Source: Hyalella azteca | Taxonomy: Eukaryota; Arthropoda; Malacostraca; Amphipoda; Hyalellidae | Length of the DNA: 64,000 nucleotides | Assembly: GCF_000764305.2 (NCBI RefSeq) | Contig: NW_025945895.1 | Location: forward strand, 62,001-126,000 | Direction: 5' to 3' | Translations under genes and position numbers: made by a program | The notes under the pieces: model-generated | Database searches by the model: none | The model's input: only the letters and a program-made list of their open reading frames with translations | Told to the model about the DNA's origin: nothing | Shown here: positions 1-12,650 of the stretch, in pieces | Position numbering within the stretch: the stretch's first letter is position 1 | Layout: the number at the start of each line of letters is the position of its first letter

Positions 1-3000
1 CAGGTAAAACATAGTTGTGCTAGTAACAATAACAATACAAGAGAACAATCACAGCTTTACAGCGCTAACAATAGCCATGCCGATGATCACAGGTAGCAAG
101 TGGCTAAATTCATGAACAACTTAGTAATGAATAAATCACATTTGCTAGACTTTGTGTTCCTTACAATATCAATACGAGTTTGTCCTTTGACTACCAGTTA
201 ATACAACAATAACACAAAGGATATGAAGCAGAATATGTTGAAGAATATTTCATGATGCAGGTAACATCTTATATCGTGGAACATTTTCAAAGAATTAACT
301 ATAACAAAGTGGTAACTCCGTCAAACTGTTTCTAAAAAAAATCCGTTTATTTTGAGCATAACCAGATACGGTAAAATACGGCGCAATGACATGTACTCGT
401 GCAAGAAGGCATGAGTAGTCAAGTTAGTGCATGAACATACATCATGAAATTATGAAAACAAATGCGAGAAGGTACGAAATGGAATTAGAAGCACAACGAC
501 ATAGTATGTAAGTTTAAGGTAATATTCTCATGCAGAGCTAAATCGAGAAGAAATCAACTACACGACATTTAATGTAAGCATTTAGGACATAACAATGGGT
601 GCTGTTGTTACTGTTCTTACAAGCGCATGACTGGAAGCATGGAGTGAGAGAAAGAAAGAAGAGTGTATTATTACACGAGTTGTTCATTGTAATCACCTGC
701 TCTTGTCGCAAGGAATAAGTTCGCCAAGCACGTGAACTGAACACACGGTTTCAAGTATCTCGCAGAATTCTTCACTACGAGAACTAATATCAATAAACTT
801 GTACCCAGGAAAGCACTTCCAGGTTTTGAACGCTCGTTGTGAACATCGATATCGATGAAGAAATATTCGAGGGACGAATGGTATGAACATTATCACCTTA
901 CAGGGTTACCATATTACCGAGTAGAATTATTAAGATGCTGATGTAGGTAGCCAGGAAATTTTCCATGAAAACCGACTAGCAATATCATCACAAAATGAAG
1001 TAAAAGTTAAAGGAACACGAATAATGGCGATAATAACTAATTCATTACCTCAAAGTCATGAGATGACACACGGCGACCTAAAAAAAAAGTTTACGAGTGC
1101 CGAGGTTTACGATGGACATTTCCTAACTTAAAGTTTTGTCACTCCGAACGAGCTAAGTTAATGCGAAAAAGTTCATTATTAATGGTGCTTTCACCATTAG
1201 TGATTCAAAATATTGAAAGGAGTCATAAAGAGGATTGGCATAGAGAGAACGAGTATTCGATGAGTATTCAACATAACGAAAAATAAGTAGTATTTCTCCA
1301 ATTCCGGTCATTACGACAAAAAAGACTGTACGCCATCTTCCCTGCGCTTCATTATAGATAATTTGCAGCCAAAATCTTTAATAAATCAGGTACAAACTTC
1401 TCGGGAACCATGGCGACGTTTCAGCAAAAACAGAAATGCAAGAAAATCTTCAAAAACATGAATTGCTGGACCAGTTAGAATTGTTACATTTCGAAACTGC
1501 GATTTTAGTCAAATTGCCAAGAATATAGAAGCAAAGAAAAATGTCGAGCAACTATAGCGATTTTTTTCCGCTTCAAAATTCCTGGTTAATTTGCGATTAA
1601 AGCAATTAAATGATACAGTACTAGAGTCAAATTACTGAACAGCACCAGAGCCTAAGCATATCAATCAAGAATTCAAATTACTCTGAATACGATTTTAAAA
1701 TTTAGCCAAACAATAATCACATCGATAGGTACAAAGAGACGACGCTTCAATTTCGAGATCGACAACTGACTGAATCATCGACAAAAAGGAACAAAGTTCC
1801 AATTAATGATTCCGATCAGCTTATGACTGATAACGATCAGCTTATGACTGATAATGATCAGCTTTTGACTGTGATGATGACAATGATTCAACATCAGGTT
1901 AGGCAAGATAGATCCGTGACGCAACTTGCGTAATTGATTGCATTAATATTACTATTGACTGTATATTATTGTATTCCAACTCGTAAGATAGACAGTTCAG
2001 ATAACCTCTTAAGATGAGAAGTCATTAATACATCTCAACTATTAGCCAGGAATCGTTGGAGCAAACACGAAACCTTGTGACAGTAAACGGCACTCTAGGA
2101 CCTAGGTGAACGATATCAAAATCGTTCAGTTAGTATTGTAGAAATATCAGTAACAATATGCGCTCTTGCTGAAGAAATTAAGTCACATTAGTACAAGAAG
2201 AATATTAGTATTAGAGAAACAACAACGATGTACTGAAAATCGAGATCAATGTATCATAATCAATAGAAACACGTCAATACAATACAATTTTAATCAAGAA
2301 AAATATAACTTTATGAAAGAAAGAATATTCTCTTATATCAAGATAAGTCTTCGCGAATTGTTCAGCCTTCCATACTGTGAGTTAAATGTCGGCACGCCAA
2401 CTGAACGAGCCCACACCGTACCGAGTAATTGGCTCTCATTATTTACAACCTGGTATTTCTCAACATCAGCTACAAAATTCCTACTTTTTAGATATTTTTT
2501 TTGCACATTCGAACAAGCCGAGGTCATTAGTTCATGACCTCATGCAAGAACCTCGTAATATTGCATTATTAGTTATAACTACAACATGCTACGGCACCGA
2601 ATAGTGGATCCAAGGCATGTCCACATGCTGAGCCCCACTTTCGAGATCATGATGAAATCATTACTTTTCGGTGGCCCTGATCAAAATTGACAAGGTGCGG
2701 ACAAGCCTTCGGATAATTTAACCTAAGTTGACAAACTAATCTCCTCTTCGCTTGTCAAGCGTAGCTGACACACAAATTGCGCTAAGCCTTTTTTTCACTT
2801 TCGAAGTCGCAAATCTAGGGAACGAGCGAATTCCTATCCTTACACGATCCATGCGCGAGTCTTCATACTAAAAAATTTCGAAATAGTTTCTACTGTGATG
2901 AGCCTAACATTTTAAAGATGGAATTGGATTGGAAGATGAAAAAAAAAATCTAAACCATCGTTATGCCAGGCGACCGCAGCGGAATTCTGAGCAACCGAGC

Positions 3001-3896
3001 AATGCTACTTCTTTATCTTCACGATACTGTGTACGATTTCTCCCATTGAAAGTTGATAGTAATAAAACTACGCAGGACAACTCAAGATGACTGAAAAGTG
3101 ACTGCTCATTTCAAGCAAAGCAAAATACATGTTCCGTATCAAATTTGTATCTCTACTAGCAGGGGAAGTCAAGCAATAAGCAAACGAAGAGGCAGATTAG
3201 TTTGTCAGATGCGAGTTTTTATGACAGTCAAAATGAATATAAATTCACTTGGTGTTGTCATTGAAACTCAAATTTTACAAGTATAACTAGCGATCTAAGA
3301 AGCATTTGGAAGCTTCGCGCTGAATTCACACGCTTTGAACGCGTTGTCAGTGTCGTACGGTTGTTGCTTCACTGGCAGCGCGTTCAAATGAAGCTGTACC
3401 ACCGATAACATTTGATAAATCAACAACTATTTAGGAACTATGGGACCGTTTTCACTGTAGACAGTACTCGGAAAACTAGAGACTTGCTGGTTCAAGATAC
3501 CATTCAATTGCAGAAATATAGTAATATTGACGGTGATAATTGATATATGCGGTTGGTAACTGACATTAAAATAAGAAGTCATTCATCGAACAAGGTTATC
3601 AAACAACAGGCTCTATTTCACGACTATGCACAGGCTAACATCTAACTTGGACTACGGTTATTTTAATCTATGCAGCTACGCACTGAAGGCCAGGCTTAAC
3701 AATACCCTAACACTAAGCACCACGAATTCATTTCAATTTTTTGTTCCTTATTATTGCTGCTCGAGTTCTCCTTGACGCATAAAAACTTTAACAGGATAAG
3801 CACAAGAGGAATTTTGCGCTGATGAACATATCTAACATATTATTCCGACGCTGTCGCCTGACACCCCATCTGGACTAAGCACTGCGCTTCTCTTTG
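1..3896. other. No gene recognised; AT-rich non-coding sequence
   Basis: I see no protein I can recognise on either strand. The few open frames are at most about 120 codons, lack similarity I can name, and overlap one another on opposite strands around 2.2-2.6 kb, as chance frames do. The only structure is a short 21-bp tandem repeat near 1814-1879. The right edge should contain the 3' untranslated region of the minus-strand gene ending at 3897, but I see no clear poly(A) signal just below it. Confidence 0.6.
1814..1879. repeat. Short tandem repeat, three 21-bp units
   Basis: Three consecutive copies begin at 1814, 1835 and 1856, each starting GATCAGCTT and containing ATGACTG or TTGACTG. The third copy is diverged. 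No coding function is suggested. Confidence 0.8.
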
Positions 3897-6800
3897 CTAG
3901 AAGAAACAAAAATCAAATTTTTCAAGGTCTGCCACGTTAAAAAAAGCATCGGGAGACAGTGGAATGTCATCCCCCAACGAAGGTTCCAAACCATCGACCA
4001 CAAACAGTGATTCGCGCCCATTACCTTGATCGCATATGTCTTCAATCTCCTGTTTCACGGTTACATCACACAAGTCCCCATAATCGTCCATCACCAGGTC
4101 ATTCCTTGTTTTGATATCAGCCTCCAGACCGCCACTTATGACTTGATCCATTTTATTAACAGGGTTGATCGTGTCAGAGCAGAGTTCTTCAGACTTGATA
4201 TCAAGCGAGGTGCCAGTGATGACTTGGTCAATTTCGGGCTTAACGTCCGAAGTCATGCCACTTATCACTCGATCCATGTCTAAGGACGGCACAATTACGT
4301 CAGTGAAGTGGCGTTCATGAGAGGAGAGCAGCTTTGGTGCATTGGCAACCGGACTGCACTCGCTCTTCGTTGAGTTGTAACAGTTTAAGCCGATCTTAAT
4401 TTTGTCTGGAGTTACAGTATTAATGAGCCTGTCAAATGTTTCAACAGAACTAGAAATATTGTCGCTCTTAACAACTTTGAAAATGGCCCCAGGAGGATAA
4501 GGTTTTTTAGCAATTTTAGCGCGATAATTCTTTATGGGACCAGCTGCCGAGGAGTTGCCACTGTCGATGTTGCCCTCAACAGGCTGGAGGCTCTTAGCGT
4601 TGGCAGCAATGCCAACAAGGACTGGCACAGCTCTTGGTAAACTAGTGTCAGTGTTAATGTTTGATGGCTTGGAAACTGCGTTAAGGTTTGCGCCCATGCC
4701 AGCTAGTGTGCTGCTGGACATGTAGTGCTGGATGGTAATCTTTCCAGCATTTTTTGCACCATTGCCCAGACCCGCAGTCACTTTGCTGGACACGAGATTG
4801 TACTGAATACTGGTGGTCTGGCCAGCCGATTGATCTTGTGCACCGTTATTGCCATTTTGCCCGCCACAAGCACCACTGGCTTTTACAGTCTTCACAAGAC
4901 CAGTTTCTGAGTTGATATAGTAGCTACCATTAGATGTGTTGATGGTACGAGGGCGACATAAGCTGGCGTTGGTAGGGAACCCAACCCTGATGGAGTTGCT
5001 TGAAGAAGTCAGAGTGCGCACCAAGGGGAAGTGAGTCACAGCTCCTGTGATGTTATTCTTCAGCCCATTGCTCACTGCGTTAGCTTTGCATCCTATGCTG
5101 GTTGAGCTCTGGAGTTGCTGCCCCGTCTTCTTAGGTGTGAACTTCTCATGTTTCTTGCAGCTGCTAGTGAATTTAAGAAGAGCATTAGACATCTGTGGTA
5201 ACTCATCTGTCTCGATGGTAGGCAGCCTAGCCAGCCCGTCCTCCAGGGCCTCACCAAGCTCAAACAGAGGCTCAAGAGGACGGTCTTCGTCCTCACGAGG
5301 CTTTGTGCATACCACAGTCAGCGCGCTGCACAGAAACATTCTTTCACTAATACGTTATTCATTGTTCACATTTTTTTAGTGAGTTGATTCACACAATTTT
5401 GGTTTCGTAAGGTAAGCCTTGAATATAAAACAGGGGAATTATAACGTCCATTGTTGTTCCTGAGTATTTAAGACTCACTATTTCCAGTTAAGAAATGCAT
5501 TATTCCTGAAAAATTGATTAGCAAAGCATAAAAACTTAGCAGAACCTAAAACTTATACTTACGTGGGCGAGGTGGGAGACAAAGGAAGGCTGAAGCTCAT
5601 AACAGATTCCTCGACACCAGACTTGGTCAATTTCGGGCTTAACGTCCGAAGTCATGCCACTTATCACTCGATCCATGTCTAAGGACGGCACAATTAAGTC
5701 AGTGAAGTGGCGTTCATGAGAAGAGAGCAGCTTTGGTGCACTGGCAACCGGACTGCACTCGCTCTTCGTTGAGTTGTAATAGTTTAAGCCGATTTTAATT
5801 TTGTCTGGAGTTACAGTATTAATGAGCCTGTCAAATGTTTCAACAGAACTAGAAATATTGTCGCTCTTAACAACTTTGAAAATGGCCCCAGGAGGATATG
5901 GTTTTTTAGCAATTTTAGCGCGATAATTCTTTATGGGACCAGCTGCCGAGGAGTTGCCACTGTCGATGTTGCCCTCAACAGGCTGGAGGCTCTTAGCGTT
6001 GGCAGCAATGCCAACAAGGACTGGCACAGCTCTTGGTAAACTAGTGTCAGTGTTAATGTTTGATGGCTTGGAAACTGCGTTAAGGTTTGCGCCCATGCCA
6101 GCTAGTGTGCTGCTGGACATGTAGTGCTGGATGGTAATCTTTCCAGCATTTTTTGCACCATTGCCCAGACCCGCAGTCACTTTGCTGGACACGAGATTGT
6201 ACTGAATACTGGTGGTCTGGCCAGCCGATTGATCTTGTGCACCGTTATTGCCATTTTGGCCGCCACAAGCACCACTGGCTTTTACAGTCTTCACAAGACC
6301 AGTTTCTGAGTTGATATAGTAGCTACCATTAGATGTGTTGATGGTACGAGGGCGACATAAGCTGGCGTTGGTAGGGAACCCAACCCTGATGGAGTTGCTT
6401 GAAGAAGTCAGAGTGCGCACCAAAGGAAAGTGAGTCACAGCTCCTGTGATGTTATTCTTCAGCCCATTGCTGCCTGCGTTAGCTTTGCATCCTATGCTGG
6501 TTGAGCTCTGGAGTTGCTGCCCCGTCTTCTTAGGTGTGAACTTCTCATGTTTCTTGCAGCTGCTAGTGAATTTAAGAAGAGCATTAGACATCTGTGGTAA
6601 CTCATCTGTCTCGATGGTAGGCAGCCTAGCCAGCCCGTCCTCCAGGGCCTCACCAAGCTCAAACAGAGGCTCAAGAGGACGGTCTTCGTCCTCACGAGGC
6701 TTTGTGCATACCACAGTCAGCGCGCTGCACAGAAACATTCTTTCACTAATACGTTATTCATTGTTCACATTTTTTTAGTGAGTTGATTCACACAATTTTG

Positions 6801-9373
6801 GTTTCGTAAGGTAAGCCTTGAATATAAAACAGGGGAATTATAACGTCCATTGTTGTTCCTGAGTATTTAAGACTCACTATTTCCAGTTAAGAAATGCATT
6901 ATTCCTGAAAAATTGATTAGCAAAGCATAAAAACTTAGCAGAACCTAAAACTTATACTTACGTGGGCGAGGTGGGAGACAAAGGAAGGCTGAAGCTCATA
7001 ACAGATTCCTCGACACCGGACGAGAGGCTGTTAGTGGGGCTGTTATTGGGGCTGTTATTGGGGCTGTTATTAGGGCTGTTATTAGGAGTGTTGGACATGC
7101 TGTTGTCGGGACTGCTGTTCTCGCTGCTCTCAGGGGTGTCACTGATGCTGCTGTTGCTGGGGGTGTTCAGGTTCAGAGTGTTGTACAGTTGAAAGTTCTG
7201 GTGTTGACTGAAGTCCGGGAAACTGTAGAGGCTGTCAGTAGTATCCAGTGAGTCTGGAGTGATCACGCTGGGTTCAGCAAACTGAAAAATTGACAAGATT
7301 TGAAATATTATTACACTGTCATAGTGACAAATTAGAATTCAAATTAGAATACATCAAGAGTAAGCTAGTGACCTCAAAAGATTATAAAATATCAAATACA
7401 AATAATAGAAAAAAAATATATCGTGGATAGTAAAGTGAAATAAATCGTCAATAATAAAAGAAAGACAATTTTTTAGAAAATTCATGTCCACAAAACTTTA
7501 GGCCTAAACATGTAAAACTCATTCCAAACAAAACTGACTTTCACAATTTCAAAGCTAAATTGGAACCACATTAAATGCAGCGCTGTATAGGTATTATATG
7601 TGACACATTGACATGTTATGTGAAATTAATAATGTGTGACAGAACACAATGGCTTCCATCACTCAGTCTAAAAACTTACAAGCTCAGGATCTTGCTTCTT
7701 AATAAAACATCGCTGTGCTTGCTCGGGTAGAGCAACATGGAGCTTGAGAAGCTGAGGAGATGCAGGATTCAGTTGCTGGTGTGAATGCTGGTGCTGAAAT
7801 TGTTGAAGGTTAGCAAATGGTGACAAAGTGCTGTTGAGCCGGTTTTTGCCCACTATCAGCTTGATGGGTTGTTTGTGCGTAGATGACATGTTGACAGCAG
7901 AGTTTGTTGCACCTGACATGATGCTGAAGGTGGTCGCGCCTTCCACAGAGTCTTGATTAAAGCGACTCTGGGTCTTCTTAAACAGCCGCCGGGGTTCATC
8001 GTGCAATTTCTGGTGAAAATTAACTTATGATACTTACTACTTAAAACGTAAAAACCAAACTAATTTCAAGCATATTCTAAAAATTTGACACACAAAATTT
8101 GCACTCAACATCATTCTGTACATTTGAACTAAGCATCGTAGTTTTGATAACCTTGCAACTTATCTTACTTTATGGCAGCTCACAAAATATGAGAAGCAAT
8201 ATATACCTTGCCGGGCTCACAAAATATGAGAAGCAATATATACCTTGCCGGGCTCACAAAATATGAGAAGCAATATATACCTTGCCGGGCTCACAAAATA
8301 TGAGAAGTAATATATACCTTGCCGGGCTCATGGTTGTGGCTATTGTTGATCTCCTTAACAAGAAGGGCTTGGCCATCTCCTGAAGTGGATAGACGGACCT
8401 TGAACGGACAACCACCAGCCGATGTCCTGCAGGAAATCAAAGATAAGCTCCAGGTTCCATTTATTTAATTCTTGAATTTGCCTTATAATGGAGCAATATC
8501 AAAGCCATGAGTTATTATGTACAACATTCTGTCACAAATTAAATCTTTGTATTTTGACCTTATTCCTGTTAATCTCATTTAAACATTAATTAAATTACCT
8601 AATCCCATTATCCCAGGTTCAAGGAACAGATTTCTAAGTTCTAATACGGGAAAATCTGTACTGACAGCATATCTCAATCCTGAAGTAAACTATCCTGAAT
8701 GCTGTTCAATAAAATATGAAGACTGAATTTAGACAACACTAAAAATACCTAGTACTCTGCATTGAGATAACACTTCAATAATATGAAGTGCCAATTTCAA
8801 CATCAGAATTTGAAAAAAACAATCAGGAGTAATGCAGTACATGACATGAAAGCAAATTTAAAATACTGATCTTCTGCTTCTTTTATCAACAGTGATGACT
8901 AAGATTGGAGGTAACTCTTTATGGGTCTATTATATATTGAACAACAATGTTCAGTTAAGGAAGATGGGGAATTATTCACCAGCACCTCAAGACAAAAAGT
9001 TCTTTCTTAATTGCTGGTCTTTTTTTCCCCCAGGAGCTAAGACACAAGAGCCATCCAGAAGGATACAATATGAGTCAAAATATATCAAAAGCAAAAGTAA
9101 CAGCAATTCATAATAATTACAGTTTAAAATAAAGGCTTACTGATTGTGGATCTTAGTAGTATCAGATGGTCTCCTTCCTCCAAAAACACAGGAGTAGGTC
9201 AGCTCAGCATACTTTAGTGCAGGATTTAAACTTTTGCGCCGGGCTCTCTTAGCCGCAGCGATCACTGTTCTCGAATCACGGACCCACAGCTGAACACGTT
9301 CAGCTTTCTGAAACTCTTCCAATCGTTGAGACAATTCTTCAAATGTGTCAAACTTGCTGCCAACTCTAAGCAT
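3897..9373 (-). CDS. ZSWIM3/FAR1-type zinc-domain protein, putative DNA-binding regulator
   Basis: I read five coding exons: 9141-9373, 8318-8426, 7680-8009, 6962-7281 and 3897-5325. All junctions are GT-AG and in phase, giving 806 codons plus stop. The start is the Met of MLRVGSKFDTFEEL, which lines up with the beginning of vertebrate ZSWIM3 (short motif, then FKTYEDF). Exons 1-2 hold a WRKY-GCM1/FAR1-like zinc domain: Cys in YSCVFGG, Cys in GGCPFK, and the HNH pair, followed by KLHDEPRRL as in that family. The rest is low complexity: Gln/His-rich, then Asn-Ser-Pro repeats (NNSP, four times), then a Ser/Thr-rich tail with three SUMO-type motifs (VKPE, IKSE, VKQE) and an acidic-hydrophobic end. 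No SWIM or transposase domain follows, so it resembles a domesticated regulator rather than a MULE transposase. A second copy of most of the last exon lies at 5563-6724. A 5' untranslated exon must lie upstream, because an acceptor AG precedes the Met by about 25 nt. Confidence 0.72.
4224..7022. repeat. 1399-bp direct tandem duplication (two copies)
   Basis: Sequence from about 4224 to 5622 recurs at about 5623 to 7021 with a constant 1399-bp offset. Examples are the exon acceptor (5325 and 6724), the donor GTAAGTATA (5563 and 6962 edges) and the intron between them. In the coding part I see about a dozen substitutions and no frameshift. The junction falls at a shared GAC, so short microhomology may have been used. 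Confidence 0.9.
5563..6724 (-). other. Duplicated copy of the last exon of the ZSWIM3-like gene (extra exon or assembly duplicate)
   Basis: This stretch repeats the first three quarters of the last exon (acceptor at 6724, same TGTGCAG before it) with only scattered differences. At its 3' end it runs into a copy of the tail of the preceding exon and reaches that exon's GT donor at 5561-5562, so it could be spliced as an internal exon. It starts in the correct phase (phase 2 in) but leaves in phase 0, while the true last exon needs phase 2. Including it would therefore shift the frame and stop after about ten codons of the last exon. Skipping it gives the full-length protein. Confidence 0.75.
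8170..8320. repeat. 37-bp tandem repeat containing a splice donor
   Basis: Four copies of a 37-bp unit lie at the 3' edge of exon 2 of the ZSWIM3-like gene. On the minus strand each reads GAGCCCGGCAAG then GTATAT, so the authentic donor (exon edge 8318) is followed by three copies of itself at 8281, 8244 and 8207. Extending the exon to the next copy adds 37 nt and meets a TGA, so use of a copy would truncate the protein. Confidence 0.85.
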
Positions 9374-9397
9374 TTCCGTGCCACCGCCAACTTTTCC

Positions 9398-12205
9398 CTG
9401 AAAAATAAAAATAGTCTCATAGAATACAGCATGAAATAATTACTCAGAAAAAAAATGAAATTGTGACTTGAAAATACATTTAAAAAAAAGCATCATACTT
9501 GTTACTGTATGCACCTCCAGCTTTCTTATTGCCTATCTACTTGTATTGATGGTACTATCATGATCTACATGACATTGTTGCACAGCTTAATGCAAATAAT
9601 AATTTAAAAATACACCTCTTCCAAAAATTCTTTGTTTGCATTGTGAGAAAATGTTCATTTTTTACATGTTAGAGCATGCCTATGCACAACCTAAAGCATG
9701 CACACAAACAGTTTGCTGCTTTAGATGCCCTTCTTCCACAGCTACAATAAGAGATCAGAAACCAGAAAAGCCTTTTTTCCAACTTTGGGCAAGACCCTCT
9801 TCTTAAATGCCCATTGCTGGTGTCAGCAATTGCTGTCTAATGATGAATTCATACTCTTGTGCCTTGCTGCAATGCCTTTCTGTTTATTAGTGAACATTGC
9901 TGCAGCCTGCATTCAATGCCAGCTGTCATAGCCCATTCTGACCAGCCATCTGCACTGGTTGATCAGAGTGAGATTTTTCTGCTAAAACTGCATGGTCTTC
10001 AGGTTTCAGGATGCTCATTCTGCATGATAAAATTTCTAAAAACCTTCATCTTCCTCAGAATGGTTCACAGCCCACAGGTGCCTTCTGCCAGTATTCTACT
10101 TTGGCAATTGTCTATGAAAACTAACAAAGAATGTTATCTTGTACCAAAATTGCATGGTCAAATGGTTCTAAATAGCTCATTTTGGTCCAAAACTTTCTAT
10201 AATAAACCTAAATTCCACAAACTCTTGTGAATTGGCATTGGCAAACATCTACTCTCTAAGATGCAACTGAATTTTATGAACTGTGAATTCACATATTTTC
10301 AAGCCAGGAGCCCATGTTTTTCAGCTGTAAATTCTTTTCCTGGCTATGGAAAGATATTTCTGGGCTTCAAACTCATTTGCCAAATAGCAAGGTTATTTGT
10401 CAAGCCATGCACACACATTATGACAAATTGCTAATTTTGCTCTGGAAGTGGTGAGTGGCAACTTCAAGAATATTTTTGTTAAAAAAAAAAGAAAATCCAA
10501 GCATGTGTTTACATGTTTTTAAAGACACAATGCAGTTATAATATAATAATCTGATGGGACCATAACTCATTAACTGTACCATCAAACAAGGTAAAAAGTT
10601 AAACAGGGTTTTGAGCATTTTTGTTAATAACTTCTTACCATGAAACATTTCATAAACAAGTTTAGGTTCATTTTAAAGGTCTTTGCAAGGGCTATCGTAT
10701 GGCATCTTAAAAAAAATTCCATATGCTATTTGTAAGGTGCTAGACATAATATAACAGGCTCCTGAATTAAGCTGGAAATGAGGAAAATAAAAAGGGACAC
10801 TTGAAATAAAACTAAATTGTAGACATTTGAAGCAGGCAGAGCACTCTGAAGTCCTCTTCTTCCTTTGTAGATGATGTAAATGTAGAATAAATAAAATTTT
10901 CTATGATTTTTACTTGTTTTTTTTTCATCGATATAATATTACCTTATCCATACATTACCATATTATTAATATGATTTTACTGTATCCATGGACATGCCAT
11001 TGAGCATTGACAATGACCTTGTCAACTGCAAGCTTCATATCAGCAGCCATGTAGCATTTCTTCTGTATCTGTAAGCTTACATGATGGTTTGTAATTTTGC
11101 ACAATTTTAATTAAGTCAAGTGATTTCACTATAACAAAAAAGATTGTAAAGAACATACCTGAAACAGGAAGGAATATTTTAGTGACAACCATCATATTTT
11201 TTGGAGTAATAAATCATAGTTTAGGTTAATTACTTTTCATTCATTGTTGCCCAGTGCTCAATTCTATCTGTGACATTCTATGCATAATTTTGTGATGACT
11301 GATGCAGTAATTTTTTGTTAAGTGAAATTTTTTTCAATGAGCGAGGTGAATGTAATCAAAATTCTTTGTTGTTGATTGATTTTTTCATTAACTGGAGTCT
11401 GCTAACCAAAGTTCTACTGAAAATACAATTTTAGGGGTATCCCTTTCTAACCTGGGGGTGTGTCCCTTATTACCCCGTTTTGCAGAATTGCCACCATTTT
11501 TTCTTGGAATGAGATGTGCAAATTCTGTCAATCACGTTTTTAAGCCAACACTAGTGTACAACTTTTATGCAAGTAAAATTTTTCAATATGACAAATATTT
11601 TTTCTGCTACAGACCTTAGCAGAGGTACTTTTCCAAAATATCACTTTTCCCACTTCTTTTCAGGGATTTTTTAGAGGTAATAAATGTATGATTTCTCAAC
11701 TTGCCTTATGCTGCATAGATAGTAAAAATGTTGAACTATACACCACTATTTTTAGTTTTGCAATATTTTAATTAGTTTAGCAGCTTAGCTGCTGCTACAT
11801 TTCTACAAAATGTTAGAGGACTATCCCTTATTACCCTGCCCGTCCCATATTACCTGTTTGATGGATTCAAAATTTCATGAAAATAATGACATAACATATT
11901 CAGGAAGTACATTTTTCTATCAAACTAAAATAAATGACTAATCACCCATGAAATTTCATACTATAATCATACCTACCAAAATGTTATATTAAACTTTAAA
12001 GCTACACCTATTTCAGAAGAGGTTTGATTTCCCAATGCTGATTGGCAGATCATTGCAGATGTTCTCAAAACAGAAAGGAAATCCCAACAGAATCAACAGA
12101 TAGAGATAGTGAGATATTAAATAATGTTTAGAGTGCTCATTTAAATTTACTTTGATCTTGCAAATAGAATAGAAATGAATTTTTCCATCTGCCATTATCC
12201 ATGTA
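9398..12205. other. Probable 5' intron/spacer, no gene recognised
   Basis: I find no recognisable coding exon here. It should contain the 5' untranslated exon and promoter of the minus-strand ZSWIM3-like gene, but I cannot place them. It holds a copy of a dispersed repeat at about 10605-10850 that also occurs at 31.3 kb, and AT-rich sequence with repeated CCCTTATTACCC words at about 11440-11850. Confidence 0.5.
10605..10850. repeat. Dispersed repeat, diverged copy of the element at 31.3 kb
   Basis: It shares long blocks, in order, with 31320-31560: a GTTAATAACTTCTTAC word, then ATTTCATAAACAAGTTTAGG, then TTCCATATGCTATTTGTA, then ACACTTG(G)AATAAAAC and CATTTGAAGCA. The block order and spacing are the same. 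Clear terminal repeats are lost in this copy. Confidence 0.75.
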
Positions 12206-12650
12206 GGTAGGGTAAACGCGGTATATTCCAACATCGTGGGTAATTCCGACACTTCTCAACTTTTTTCCTTTATATTAAGCTTTGTCTTTGCTACACGCAT
12301 TCATTCCTTGATGGTTGACAGAGTGACGTCATACTATTGCACGCCATACTATTGCCAAACTACTAGGTCTGGGTCGTCTGGCGGGAAAATGTTGAGATCC
12401 AAAGAGAGACAGTGCGCGTTGTTACCGGAGGTTAAATTAGGCTACTGTGTAGCCCAACCTTCATGTCTCTCTTTACTAATTATCATATTTCTTTAGTTCT
12501 CAATCCAACTCAAGCTGGAGAGGTGACGGAATTACCTACGATGTCAGAATATACCGCGTTTACCCTATTAAATAATGTTTAGAGCATTGAAATTTACTTT
12601 GATCTTGCATATAGAATGGAAATGAATTTTTCATCTGCTATCATCCATGT
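12112..12650. repeat. Direct duplication of about 90 bp flanking a MITE
   Basis: The segments at about 12112-12205 and 12567-12650 are diverged copies in the same order: TTAAATAATGTTTAGAG, then ATTTACTTTGATCTTGCA, then AGAAATGAATTTT or GAAATGAATTTTT, then ATCCATGTA. The MITE at 12210-12565 sits between the two. Confidence 0.8.
12210..12565. mobile_element. MITE with terminal inverted repeats and TA target duplication
   Basis: Both ends carry inverted copies of GGGTAAACGCGGTATATTC, and the similarity continues inward with mismatches for about 45 bp (ATCGTGGGTAATTCCGACAC against its complement). TA flanks both sides (12208-12209 and 12566-12567), which fits a Tc1/mariner-type non-autonomous element. 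It has no transposase; the 86-codon open frame inside shows no recognisable domain. Confidence 0.8.

Noticed and set aside
2166..2604. Overlapping frames of up to 123 codons on both strands
   Set aside because: No recognisable domain, and opposite-strand frames of similar length overlap; likely chance.
4026..6778. Several plus-strand frames of 60-110 codons
   Set aside because: They are antisense shadows of the long minus-strand exon and appear twice only because the exon is duplicated.
6962..7192. Leu/Gly-rich plus-strand frame that looks like membrane segments
   Set aside because: It is the complement of the Asn-Ser-Pro repeat of the minus-strand exon.
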